64,000 bases of DNA from assembly GCA_944321525.1 (NCBI GenBank), contig CALULQ010000020.1:1-64000 (forward strand), given 5' to 3'. Below the pieces are notes generated by a model. The model made no database searches and was not told the DNA's origin. It saw only the letters and a program-made list of their open reading frames with translations. The translations under genes and the position numbers were made by a program. This document shows, piece by piece, positions 8,062 to 17,135 of the stretch (position 1 is its first letter; every line of letters begins with the position of its first letter). Origin of the DNA: an uncultured Paraprevotella sp. (GTDB taxonomy: Bacteria > Bacteroidota > Bacteroidia > Bacteroidales > Bacteroidaceae).

Positions 8062-10701
8062 TCAGAGGGATATATGCGCCGTCAGGGTGACCGACAACGG
8101 GCGCAGGTGGTACTCCGTGTAATATTCTTCCATGTCGCCGAGCGAACGGGTGACGTAAGTACGGATGTTCGTGAGATTGTCACCGTCAAGGTTGAACTCC
8201 ACTTTCTTGGACAGCCTGAACTGCAGGCCGCCCCCGATGAACAGATAGTCGTTCTTTCCTGATGACAAGTTGCGGTTATGAGTGTGGCCGACATGGAAAT
8301 TGAGGAACAAGCGCGAGGGCAACAGGCGCAGGTTGAGCCGCCCGCGCTGATTCAGTTCACGGCAGACAGTGGCATGGCCGCCAGAAACGGAACGGTTGCG
8401 TTGCCATGCCGCACCGTAATCCACACGATAGCCGCTGACGATGTCAAAGGCCAGCGTGGCGCGCAAGGTGTAGCCCGTGGTGCGATAGGTGGTGAGCACG
8501 GACTGGCGCAACATCTCGCTCTCGCCCCGTGTGCCGATGGCCGAGAGTTCGATTTGCATGGTCTGCCAGTCTATGTCCTTGCGCCCGTATGCGGTCAGAG
8601 AATAATGGTTGCTGTGGTTAGGCACGTAGGCTGCCTCGATGACGGTATGTGCCTGCGCATCGAAGGTCGTGCCATAGGCGATGTCGCTCCACGAACGGTT
8701 CCACTCGCCTTCCAAATGGGCGAAAAGGCCGCTGAACAGATCCTTGAATGCCACTTTCCCGCGGGCACCTGCACTGTGGCTGTCATTGAGCGCAGCGCGA
8801 TAGCGCGACAGGCTGCGGTAGTTCTGCATCACGCTGGCGGTGAGCAACTTCGTCCAGTCCGTCTCGCTGGCGGAATAGTTGGCGCTGCCGCTGAACGTGA
8901 GATTGTCAGTAGCTTTCCAGAGCAAGGAGAACGAAGGTTGCAGGCGCAGGCGGACACGGCGGGCATCGGTTTCCTCGTCCGCAACGGGAGCATTGCCGAG
9001 CCAAGTGCAGGTCATGGCCACAGGCAGCCGGAGCTCGGACTGGAAGCTGCCGTTGACATATCGCGCCACCGGGCCAATGTCGATGCTGGCACGCAAATGA
9101 GACATGTCGCCCTGCGTTGCCACGGGCCCGTCGGGATGGGTAAGACCGGAAGTCAGTGCCGTATAGGTCGTGTTCAGGTGCGCCGATGCGGAAAGCGTCC
9201 AACTGCAAGCCCGGAGGTCGCGCAGCATTTCGAAACTATTGAAGGTGGAAACCGAAGTGATGTCGATGTCCTGCCGGGCCGTCATGCCGCCACCGACGGC
9301 AAGCTCTTGCGGGGTGGACGACAGGCTGTTGGTGGATGTCCATTCAAAGCCTCCCCCTCTTGCCGTCCGGTGCACCAGCCGGCTTCGGTTGGCCACCCCC
9401 AGTGAGCGGTAGTGCGAGGCTTGGGAAATGTAAGTCCCGTCTCCGTCCGCTCCCGATGACAAAAAGCTTTCCGAACTACCCGAAAACACAGTCCCCCGCC
9501 CCTCGTCCCAGCGGCCGGAGAGCGAAAGCGTATTGTTGAAGAACCGGAGGGCCGTATTCTTCTCGTAGGTGAACTGCAGGTCGGCAGAATGGGTATGGAC
9601 GCGGTCGGCTATGTCTTCGGTGAGCAACAGGTCCGAGCCGTCGGGCAGCATGTAGGTGGTCTGCGAGAAGGAATTGCCGCGCGATAAGTTATGGCCGTAG
9701 TTGAAATTGTAGTTTACCGTTGCGCTGTCCGAACACTTTACCAGATTGTTGAGGCTTACGCTGTGCCGGTAGCCGAAAATGCTGTTGCCAACCGGCGCCG
9801 TCCCGTGCCTCACGATGCCGGTCATGCCCGGTCCGCCCTCTTGTAAGATGCCGTAGTGGGCAGTGGCGGCATCGTAGCCTCGCCCCATATTGTCGCCGCC
9901 GTAACGAATCATGTGTTGCCGCAACTTGCCGATATACATGGCCTGCAGCGTGGCGTCCCACAGCGGCCCGTCGGAATAGCCCCCGGCGCCCAGGTCGGCG
10001 GTCTTGGCCCACACGCCCTTGGACTTGTCCTTGAGCTTCAGGTTGATGGCGGCCTGTTCCGTGGGCATCTGGTCTTGCAGGGCACGCACATGCTCATGGT
10101 TCTCCAACACTTGCACCGTGGCCACGTCCTCAGCCTTGATGCCCTGCGTGGCCAGATTGTAACGGCCCTGCAACATGTCAAGGTTTTCAATATAGAAATG
10201 GTTGATGGGCGTGCCTTGATATTTTATCACACCATTGTCCTCTATCGTGATGCCCGGCAGCTGGCGCAACACGTCGCCTATGGTACGGTCGTGCTCGCGG
10301 GTGTAAGCCGAAACGAGGTAGTTGAGCGTGTCGCGGTTGCCCCACAACTTCTGCGACTCCACCATCACCTCGCGCAACACCACATTCTCTTCCTCCACGC
10401 TGAAGTCGAGCGTTTGCGAACGGGGCTTGACGCGCACGACCTGCCGCTTTATGTTGAAGCCCGTCACACGGACCAGCATCTCGCCGGGCAGTGCTGCCGC
10501 CCGCAACGAATAGCGGCCCTGGCGGTCGGTCATGGCATAGGCCACAATGCTGGAATCGGACGGCAGGAGCAAGGCGACTATGCCCGACTCAACAGGTTCC
10601 GCACCACAGCGCACCTGTCCGCTCACGCTTATCGTATCGGTCTGGGCATGGGCCATGCCGCATCCCGAGGCCAAAAAGATGATGAACAGAAGACGCATCA
10701 T
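8062..10701 (-). CDS. TonB-dependent-receptor-like outer-membrane protein with carboxypeptidase-regulatory-like domain
   Basis: 879 residues. A signal peptide (about 1-19, ending AHA) is followed by a CarboxypepD_reg-like domain (about 25-110, SVSGQVRCG...DRQGRYSLRA). Next is a plug-like region (about 115-230, IGDVLRQLPGITIEDNGVIK), then a long beta-barrel with alternating hydrophobic strands. This is the family usually encoded next to GLPGLI proteins in Bacteroidetes. The GLPGLI gene lies 6 bp upstream on the same strand, so the two are cotranscribed. It should sit in the outer membrane and probably imports or exports an unknown ligand. The last residue is Leu rather than the common aromatic residue. 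Confidence 0.85.
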   Translation of the reverse strand: MMRLLFIIFLASGCGMAHAQTDTISVSGQVRCGAEPVESGIVALLLPSDSSIVAYAMTDRQGRYSLRAAALPGEMLVRVTGFNIKRQVVRVKPRSQTLDFSVEEENVVLREVMVESQKLWGNRDTLNYLVSAYTREHDRTIGDVLRQLPGITIEDNGVIKYQGTPINHFYIENLDMLQGRYNLATQGIKAEDVATVQVLENHEHVRALQDQMPTEQAAINLKLKDKSKGVWAKTADLGAGGYSDGPLWDATLQAMYIGKLRQHMIRYGGDNMGRGYDAATAHYGILQEGGPGMTGIVRHGTAPVGNSIFGYRHSVSLNNLVKCSDSATVNYNFNYGHNLSRGNSFSQTTYMLPDGSDLLLTEDIADRVHTHSADLQFTYEKNTALRFFNNTLSLSGRWDEGRGTVFSGSSESFLSSGADGDGTYISQASHYRSLGVANRSRLVHRTARGGGFEWTSTNSLSSTPQELAVGGGMTARQDIDITSVSTFNSFEMLRDLRACSWTLSASAHLNTTYTALTSGLTHPDGPVATQGDMSHLRASIDIGPVARYVNGSFQSELRLPVAMTCTWLGNAPVADEETDARRVRLRLQPSFSLLWKATDNLTFSGSANYSASETDWTKLLTASVMQNYRSLSRYRAALNDSHSAGARGKVAFKDLFSGLFAHLEGEWNRSWSDIAYGTTFDAQAHTVIEAAYVPNHSNHYSLTAYGRKDIDWQTMQIELSAIGTRGESEMLRQSVLTTYRTTGYTLRATLAFDIVSGYRVDYGAAWQRNRSVSGGHATVCRELNQRGRLNLRLLPSRLFLNFHVGHTHNRNLSSGKNDYLFIGGGLQFRLSKKVEFNLDGDNLTNIRTYVTRSLGDMEEYYTEYHLRPLSVTLTAHISL

Positions 10702-10707
10702 AAAGCA

Positions 10708-11511
10708 TCAGTAATCCAACGGTTGGAACTTGGCCGGCTTCGTGTCTACCGGCACACGTCCCACTATCACCATGCCATCCATAACCCACACGCCGCTCTC
10801 CAGTTCTGCAGCTTTCATGTAGTACATAGGGTTGGAAACATAGTTCGGATTGCCGAAAATGCGGTTGCGCAATTTCACGAATTTAGCCCTCGAACATTTA
10901 ACGGCTCCTTCGGGAACGCTATAGGTCACCGCTTCCTTCACGGCCTCCACCTCGCGGCACTCGAAGCGGTGGACGCCGTCGTCCGACACGGCCCGCAGAA
11001 TCAGACCGGGCAACCCATTCAGCCGCCAAGGGCCAAAACGGGTGGGCAGGCTCTCGGCAAACCACACCGTCCAGGCACGACCGCCGTATTCGCCTTCGGC
11101 TTTCTGGCACGGCCGGCCACATATCGTGTCATGCTCGGACAGCAACGTCCATTCCGCTCCGCCCATCTTTTCAGAGGTGAGATACTGATAGGGCGGAACG
11201 GTCTCGACCGATGTGGTTTCCCCTTGCGGATAGTTCTGCCACGTGGTGGGCACGTAGAGCAACTGCTCGCTTTTGTCGTCCTCGCCATCGTGGCGCTTCC
11301 GCCCCATAGTGCAAGCCATGTCTTGAGCCACTTGCAACGTGAGTCCGTAGCTCACGTCGACGCCTTCTCCTTGGGCGTCCGTTGTGCGGCATGTGTAATC
11401 GTAATCGGCCACCAACAGCGTGTGTGCGATGCTGTCCTCGGTCTGCCCGCAGACGGCCAAGGAGGAAACGCACGAAATGGCAAGAAATATGATTCCCTTT
11501 GTCATAGACAT
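10708..11511 (-). CDS. GLPGLI-family secreted protein
   Basis: About 267 residues. The family signature GLPGLI is present (PWRLNGLPGLILRAVSDDG). I chose the start at 11511 (MSMTKGIIFL; 11505 is equally possible) because it follows the promoter at 11554-11584 and begins a signal peptide ending near AVCGQ. A longer in-frame version would start upstream of that promoter. The family is periplasmic or surface-associated and of unknown biochemical role. It almost always pairs with a TonB-type barrel, as here (6-bp gap). Confidence 0.88.
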   Translation of the reverse strand: MSMTKGIIFLAISCVSSLAVCGQTEDSIAHTLLVADYDYTCRTTDAQGEGVDVSYGLTLQVAQDMACTMGRKRHDGEDDKSEQLLYVPTTWQNYPQGETTSVETVPPYQYLTSEKMGGAEWTLLSEHDTICGRPCQKAEGEYGGRAWTVWFAESLPTRFGPWRLNGLPGLILRAVSDDGVHRFECREVEAVKEAVTYSVPEGAVKCSRAKFVKLRNRIFGNPNYVSNPMYYMKAAELESGVWVMDGMVIVGRVPVDTKPAKFQPLDY

Positions 11512-11553
11512 ATTTGAATGTATGTCGGATTCCCAACGTGAATCCGGATTTGG

Positions 11554-11584
11554 CAAAACTAAAAAAAAAAAGAAAAACTCCAAA
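11554..11584 (-). promoter_or_regulatory. Perfect Bacteroidetes promoter for the GLPGLI/TonB operon
   Basis: On the minus strand, TTTG (11581-11584), a 19-bp spacer rich in T, then TAGTTTTG (11554-11561). Both elements and the spacing match the TTTG-N19-21-TAnnTTTG consensus. It lies 43 bp before the GLPGLI start. Confidence 0.8.
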
Positions 11585-11729
11585 ACTTTCCGAAGAAAAA
11601 ATGAAGCGTCAGCCGAAAAAAAAATCATCCGGCCGCTTCAACCTCCATTTTCACGCGCGGAGAGCACCGGATTGCGGCCGCCATTGAAAATTTATTTCCT
11701 ATTCCGATGAATAAACGGAAGGATTGTAC

Positions 11730-11737
11730 TAATTTTG
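11730..11737 (+). promoter_or_regulatory. -7 promoter box of the partner-switching operon
   Basis: TAATTTTG matches TAnnTTTG and lies 39 bp before the ATG at 11776. The upstream element is not obvious. Confidence 0.55.
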
Positions 11738-11775
11738 TGGGATTATTATAGAATACGTAAAACAGAGCCTGCAGA

Positions 11776-13712
11776 ATGAAGAAATGGGGAATCAACTGAA
11801 TAAGGGAATCGTTTTCAGCACGATTGAGAATCTATGTCGTGGGATTCACGGCCCTCTTGTTCATTCTTGCATTTTACGTGTTTTTCCGGTTTTCATACGG
11901 CTTCATACGCGACGAGGCGATGCACCGCGCGGAGGCGTTGCTGGACAACACCATCCTGCGCATCGACAGGGTGCTGGACGCCGTGGAAACCGCCGCCGGA
12001 AATTCGGCTTGGGAGGTGGAGGCTCATCTGGACGAGCCCGACTCGCTGTATGCCGTCATCAGCCGGTTCGTGGAGCGGAATCCGATTATTTGCGGGAGCG
12101 CCGTGGCGTTCCGTAAGGATTTCTATGAAGGCGGAAGAGAATATTTCTCGCCATACGTGTACGACACGGAAGAAGGCATGGAGCAAAGGGATTTGGGAAA
12201 TGACACCTATAATTATCAGGAGAAGGAATGGTTTGCCGAACCGCTGCGCACGGGAAAGCCCCATTGGAGCGAGCCCTATTTCGACATGGGCGGCGGGGAC
12301 ATGATCATGACGACTTACTCCCTGCCGCTCTATGACGAACAGAATACGTGTACGCCATCTTCACGGCGGATATTTCGCTGGCGTGGCTGACGGAACTGGT
12401 GAACAACATACGCCCTTATCCGCGGTCGTACAACCTGATGGTCGGCAGGGAAGGCACTTACATCGTGCACCACCGCCCTGAACGCATACTGCACGAAACC
12501 ATCTTCAGCGCCACGCGCGACATGAAAGACACCACGGTCCTGGACATCGGACGGCACATGGTTGCCGGACTGCGAGGAATGGAAGTGCTGCAGAACGACG
12601 ACACGCTGTCGTATGTCTTTTATGCTCCCATCAAGACGGGATGGTCGGTGGCAACGGTGTGCCCGCGGGAAGAAGTGTTCGCCAGCCTGGACAAGATACA
12701 GTTCAGAGTGCTGGCGCTTGTCTGCATCGGGCTGGTGATATTGGCATTGGTGTGCGGACGGATTATCCGGCATGTGTCCACCCCACTGTCGCGGTTCGCC
12801 GAAGCGGCGCGACAGATTGCCGGCGGGGACTTCAATGCGCCGTTGCCGCGCAGCAAGCACAAAGACGAGATGGGACAACTGCACGACGCCTTTGAATACA
12901 TGCAGGGGGCGCTCGTGGAATACGTGGACGAGCTGCAGAAAACAACCGCACAGAAGGAACGCATCGAAAGCGAACTGCGCATTGCCAGCGAAATACAGAT
13001 GGGGATGATTCCCAAATTGTTCCCCCCGTTCCCCGAACGGAAGGACATTGACTTGTATGCCATGCTGAAGCCGGCAAAGGAAGTCGGAGGCGACTTGTAC
13101 GACTTCTTCATTCACGATGAAAAGTTGCTGTTCGTCATCGGGGACGTATCCGGCAAAGGCATCCCGGCCTCCCTGCTGATGGCGGTGACACGGAGCCTCT
13201 TCCGCACCATTGCCGTCCACCGCAATACGGCAAAGGAAATCGTGGAAGCACTGAACCGCGCCGTGGCGGACAACAACGAGTCGAATATGTTCATCACGCT
13301 ATTCGTGGGAATCCTGGACCTGGAAACCGGCAAACTGGAATATTGCAACGCGGGACACAACCCGCCGGTGTTGTCGGGAAAAGGGGAAGACGCCCACGTC
13401 CTCGCCTGCACTTCCAACATACCTATCGGGGTGTTCGAGGACTTTGAATACACGGAAGAGGTCGTCGAGCTGGGCTTTGAACGCATGCTGCTCCTCTACA
13501 CGGACGGGCTGACGGAAGCGGAAAACAAGGAGAAGGCGTTGTACTCCGAAGCACGGTTGCTCAGCACGATGCAAACCCTGAAAGGGCGTTCCGCCCAAGA
13601 AACAATAAGCGCCTTGGAAAAAAGCGTGCGGACCTTTGCCGACGGCGCGGAGCAAAGCGACGACCTGACAATGCTGGCCCTGTCGTTGAAACATGAAAAC
13701 ATGAAGGTATGA
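11776..13712 (+). pseudogene. SpoIIE-family (PP2C-type) sensor phosphatase, disrupted by a nonsense codon and a frameshift
   Basis: The frame opens MKKWGIN at 11776, then hits TGA at 11797-11799 (a single G-to-A change from TGG, Trp). It continues in frame as IRESFSARLRIYVVGFTALL, a first membrane span, and an extracytoplasmic Cache-like sensor. Near 12343 the frame is lost by an apparent one-base deletion and resumes as VYAIFTADISLAWL. The rest is intact to 13712: the end of the sensor, a second membrane span (VLALVCIGLVILALVCG), HAMP, a coiled coil, and the PP2C/SpoIIE domain with VGGDLYDFF, GDVSGKGIPASLLMA, LYTDGLTEAEN and DDLTMLAL. The intact part could be made from a GTG at 12348 as a 454-residue protein with truncated sensor. 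Its stop overlaps the kinase start (ATGA). Two sequencing errors are an alternative. Confidence 0.75.
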
Positions 13713-14116
13713 AAACAGAGATAGTCCTTAAGAACAACATCCGGGAGATTCCGCGCATGGAGGAATTTGTAAACCAAGCCGGCACAGCGGCAGGCGTAGC
13801 GCCGGAACGCATCGACATGCTCGTCCTGGCAGTGGAGGAAGCCATGACGAACGTCATCAACTATGCTTACGGAGACCGGGAGGGAGAAATCATCCTGACC
13901 GCCGAACGGCAAGGAAATGCCCTCGTGTTTGAAATCAAAGACCAAGGCAAGGCCTTCGACCCGACACAAGTAGAGGAACCGGACGTCAGCCTGCCGGCAG
14001 CAGAACGGGAACCCGGCGGCCTGGGACTGTTCATCATCCGAAAACTCATGGACGGGGTGCATTACCGCAGGGAGCAGGACACGAATGTATTAACACTAAC
14101 CAAACAAATAGAATAA
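13709..14116 (+). CDS. RsbW/SpoIIAB-like serine kinase (anti-sigma-type ATPase)
   Basis: 135 residues, the normal size for a stand-alone HATPase_c_2 protein. The N box is EEAMTNVINYAY (about residues 43-54), G1 is DQGKAFDP and G2 is GGLGLFIIRKLMDGV. Such kinases phosphorylate a STAS-domain partner and hold or release a third protein according to its phosphorylation state. It overlaps the phosphatase gene by 4 bp, and the STAS gene lies two genes downstream, so the three form a partner-switching set. No sigma factor is encoded in the operon. Confidence 0.88.
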   Translation: MKTEIVLKNNIREIPRMEEFVNQAGTAAGVAPERIDMLVLAVEEAMTNVINYAYGDREGEIILTAERQGNALVFEIKDQGKAFDPTQVEEPDVSLPAAEREPGGLGLFIIRKLMDGVHYRREQDTNVLTLTKQIE

Positions 14117-14123
14117 AGCAGAT

Positions 14124-15914
14124 ATGGAAAGTTTTCTCTTCTTAGGAATGAACGTGGACATGTGGATCGTGCTGCTGACCATCTTGGTGGTCTTCGGGCT
14201 GATGCTGTTCACAAAACTGCCGGGCGACTACGTGTTCATGGGAAGCCTGGTGGCCTTTGCCGTCACCGGCGTGCTGCCGCTCAAGGAGGCGCTCAGCAGC
14301 TTTGGCTCGGAATCAGTAGTCATGACGGGCACGCTGTTTGTCATCATTGCGGGACTGGTGTATTCCGGCGTGCTACAATGGATTGTCAAATATTGCTTGG
14401 GAACGCCCAAGACCTACAATAAAGCCCTGTTGCGGTTGATGTTTCCGGTGTCCCTGATGAGTTCGATGCTCAGCAACACCACGGTCGTGGCATTGTTCCT
14501 GAAAGCCGTGCAAATGTGGGCGAAGCGGCTGAACATCGCGCCCTCGAAACTGCTAATTCCGTTAAGCTATGCTTCCGGACTGGGCGGCATCCTCACGCTG
14601 ATTGGTTCTCCGACCAACCTGGTGATTGCCGGCTTTTACGCCAACGACACGGGCAAGTCGCTCAGCCTCTTCACGCCGACGCTCGTCGGACTGCTCTGCC
14701 TCGCGGTGGGCATCCTCTCCATGCTTGCGCTGAGCCGCCTGTTGCCGGTGCGGAAATCGCAAGAGGACGCATTGGAAAACGTATCGGACTACACGGTGGA
14801 ACTCCTTGTGCCTACGGAATGCCCTCATGTCGGCAAGACCGTGGAGGAAGCCGGGCTCTACAATGTAGACGGCGGGCACATCATCGAGATAATCCGCTTT
14901 GACCAGGAAATCATCTCGCCCGTGAGCAAAGACGAATTTATCTTCGGCGGCGACCGCTTGGTCTTCTCCGGGGACGTGGCACGCATCCTGGAACTGAAGA
15001 AGACGCACCAACTGGTCAACGCCACGCACCATGTTTTTGCCCTGAACGAAGTGGACGGCAACCGCCGCCTGCAAATGGCGAATGTGAAATTCACCAGTTC
15101 ACTCGTCGGGAAGAAAATAAGAGACACGGACTTTGAGGAAAGCAACGACGTCGTGCTGGTGGCCGTCGCCCGGGAAGGCGAACGCATCCAGGAAAGCCCG
15201 CGTGAAGTGGTGCTGGAGAAGGGCGACACGCTGTTGCTGGAATGCAGCCCGTCGTTCCTGAAACGACAAGAAAGCTACGCCTCCGACCTGCAACTCTTCG
15301 ACTCGGAGAATGTGCCGAACATAGGGAGCAAGACGGTGCTCTCCGCCATCATCATGTTGGCGATGATTCTGTTGTCGTCGTTTAATGTGCTGCCGCTGAT
15401 GTCGTCCTGCTTCCTGGCTGCCTTCGCCATGATTATCACCCATTGCTGCAGCATCAAACAGGCAAGAGAAAGCATTGACTGGGGCATCCTGATGATATTT
15501 GCCGGTTCGGTGTGCATGGGAATGGCCATTGAAAAAGTCGGACTGGCAGAGTTGCTGGCAGACAACCTGCTCGCACTGGCAGGCAACAGTCCGTTCTGGG
15601 TGCTGGCATGTGTCTGCGTGTGTGGCGTAGTGCTGTCGGAATTCGTCAGCAACACGGCTGCCGCAGCCATCCTGTATCCTGTGGCTTACCAGACGGCCAT
15701 GGTAATGGAAGTGAACCCACTGACGTTCTGCATCGGACTGCTCATTTCCGTCAGCCTGTGCTTCGCCTCGCCCATCGGCTCACCGACCCACATGCTGGTT
15801 TACGGCCCCGGCGGTTATCGGTTCGCGGACTTCATGCGCATCGGCATCATCATGAACATCATCATGTTGATTGCGACACTGATATTTACTCCTATGGTAT
15901 TTCCTTTTAAATAA
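14124..15914 (+). CDS. SLC13/DASS-family permease with TrkA-C (RCK_C) domains
   Basis: 596 residues. Two blocks of membrane spans (about 1-210 and 395-596) carry the two SLC13 motifs: SNTTVVALF with a following LIGSPTNLV, and FVSNTAAAAI with a following SPIGSPTH. Between them, about residues 220-390, lie two TrkA-C/RCK_C-like domains (TVELLVPTECPHVGKTVEEA and NVKFTSSLVGKKI...LLLECSP). The family moves sulfate, phosphate or dicarboxylates, usually with Na+; the central domains suggest ligand gating. It is tightly packed between the kinase (7-bp gap) and the STAS gene (8-bp gap), so the partner-switch may control this transporter or respond to its substrate. Confidence 0.87.
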   Translation: MESFLFLGMNVDMWIVLLTILVVFGLMLFTKLPGDYVFMGSLVAFAVTGVLPLKEALSSFGSESVVMTGTLFVIIAGLVYSGVLQWIVKYCLGTPKTYNKALLRLMFPVSLMSSMLSNTTVVALFLKAVQMWAKRLNIAPSKLLIPLSYASGLGGILTLIGSPTNLVIAGFYANDTGKSLSLFTPTLVGLLCLAVGILSMLALSRLLPVRKSQEDALENVSDYTVELLVPTECPHVGKTVEEAGLYNVDGGHIIEIIRFDQEIISPVSKDEFIFGGDRLVFSGDVARILELKKTHQLVNATHHVFALNEVDGNRRLQMANVKFTSSLVGKKIRDTDFEESNDVVLVAVAREGERIQESPREVVLEKGDTLLLECSPSFLKRQESYASDLQLFDSENVPNIGSKTVLSAIIMLAMILLSSFNVLPLMSSCFLAAFAMIITHCCSIKQARESIDWGILMIFAGSVCMGMAIEKVGLAELLADNLLALAGNSPFWVLACVCVCGVVLSEFVSNTAAAAILYPVAYQTAMVMEVNPLTFCIGLLISVSLCFASPIGSPTHMLVYGPGGYRFADFMRIGIIMNIIMLIATLIFTPMVFPFK

Positions 15915-15922
15915 GTATAACT

Positions 15923-16228
15923 ATGTTGAAAGTAACACTTACCAATAACGAGACAGAGACCATCGTCGCCCTCGAAGGGCGGATGGACACGGCTGCCGCT
16001 CCCGAATTCGAGCAGGCATTGGCTCCCGTCTGGGAGATGGAACAGCCTCGAATAATGCTGGACTGCCAGAAATTGGAATACATCAGCAGTTCCGGTTTGA
16101 GGATATTCCTGAAACTAAAGAAATTCACCGACAGCAAGGGCGGACAGGTAGCACTAAACGCATTACAGCCCACAGTAAAGGAAGTCTTCGATATGACGGG
16201 CTTCTCCAAGATGTTCCCAATAAAGTGA
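15923..16228 (+). CDS. STAS-domain protein (anti-sigma-factor-antagonist type)
   Basis: 101 residues forming a single STAS domain. The phosphorylation loop is DCQKLEYISSSGLRIFLKLKK, with candidate serines at residues 55-57. The N-terminal strand and ALEGRMDTAAAPEFE match SpoIIAA/RsbV proteins. It should be phosphorylated by the 13709-14116 kinase and dephosphorylated by the upstream phosphatase. It is the last gene of the operon; a hairpin follows 11 bp after the stop. Confidence 0.9.
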   Translation: MLKVTLTNNETETIVALEGRMDTAAAPEFEQALAPVWEMEQPRIMLDCQKLEYISSSGLRIFLKLKKFTDSKGGQVALNALQPTVKEVFDMTGFSKMFPIK

Positions 16229-16239
16229 ATCCCGACTCG

Positions 16240-16275
16240 GGAGCTAAGCGTACCGGAAGTCCTGCGCTTAGCTCC
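16240..16275 (+). terminator. Hairpin after the STAS gene
   Basis: Arms GGAGCTAAGCG (16240-16250) and CGCTTAGCTCC (16265-16275) pair perfectly over 11 bp with a 14-base loop. No T-run follows, so it is either a weak terminator or an mRNA 3' stabilising structure. Confidence 0.45.
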
Positions 16276-16942
16276 AGATTCGGTTCAGTAGAAATTCAGT
16301 GGAGGACCGCAACAACGCCCGTGCCGGATTGTCACAAAAGCACGGAAATTCCTGTCAGAAAGAAAGGCCCTCCTTTCGCTTCCGTGTTTCAATGACAGAA
16401 CGGACCGCCGCAAATAGAGGCCGGACTGTTAAAACTCGGGTGGAAAAACTGTTTGTATGGAGCATTTCTCCGTCTTGACGGTCGTTTTTTCGCGGTAAAA
16501 ACAGAATCGCTTTCCACAAAGAAATGAACCGCCTTCCGCAAAGACGAAACTTTCTTGCCGCAAAGCAGTTCCTGCGGGTGCATAAAGAAGGGAAAAACAG
16601 GGCTTCGGAAGGCCTTTCCCGCTCTGGATGAAATCCGTCCGCGTGCAAACCTCATTTGTCCTTTTGCAAGCCATTCCCCTCGCGGGGCTGACGCGGGACG
16701 GTTTCCGGCCGCACGGCGTTCCGTGACGAACGGCAAAATGTCGCGGAAACCGGCTTCCGGCTTTCATCTTGCATTCCCTTGGGCGCGTGAGGTTCGCGTG
16801 TATCCGTTCTGTTCCCGTTCCGCGCCCGTTTGCGCGATTCTCGCAGGGATTGTCTTGACGTTTTGACAAAATGTCATCTGGGACTTGCTGCTATCCGCTG
16901 TTTTTTTCCCGTGCATCAGACAAAACTCATGCCGAACATACT
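16276..16942. other. Long intergenic region without a supported gene
   Basis: Open frames overlap on both strands but none has recognisable motifs, a plausible start region or normal composition. Around 16511-16573 a CC(A/G)CAAAG word recurs three times at about 25-bp spacing (TTCCACAAAG, TTCCGCAAAG, TGCCGCAAAG). The word is also part of the dispersed palindromic repeat seen elsewhere in the window. Confidence 0.5.
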
Positions 16943-16978
16943 AAAAAAACTCTCTTCCGACTCGCGTCGGAAGAGAGT
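16943..16978 (-). terminator. Rho-independent terminator of galE
   Basis: A 13-bp perfect stem (ACTCTCTTCCGAC at 16949-16961 and GTCGGAAGAGAGT at 16966-16978) has a 4-base loop. On the minus strand it is followed by a run of seven T. It lies about 160 bp beyond the galE stop. Confidence 0.8.
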
Positions 16979-17135
16979 ACAACACAAACACAAAATAAAA
17001 CACGACAAAACTATTATGCAGGCTAACCTGCCTTGAAAGCAAGGCGCTACACTTCCGGCTATTCACATATAGGAAGTGCCGCGTGGGCTAACCCACATTA
17101 CGCATAAAGCGTATATAGCTTCCAACCTAACAATC

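Noticed and set aside
16389..16869. Overlapping frames on both strands in the 16.3-16.9 kb gap
   Set aside because: No motifs, no promoter or start context, and composition matching non-coding sequence.
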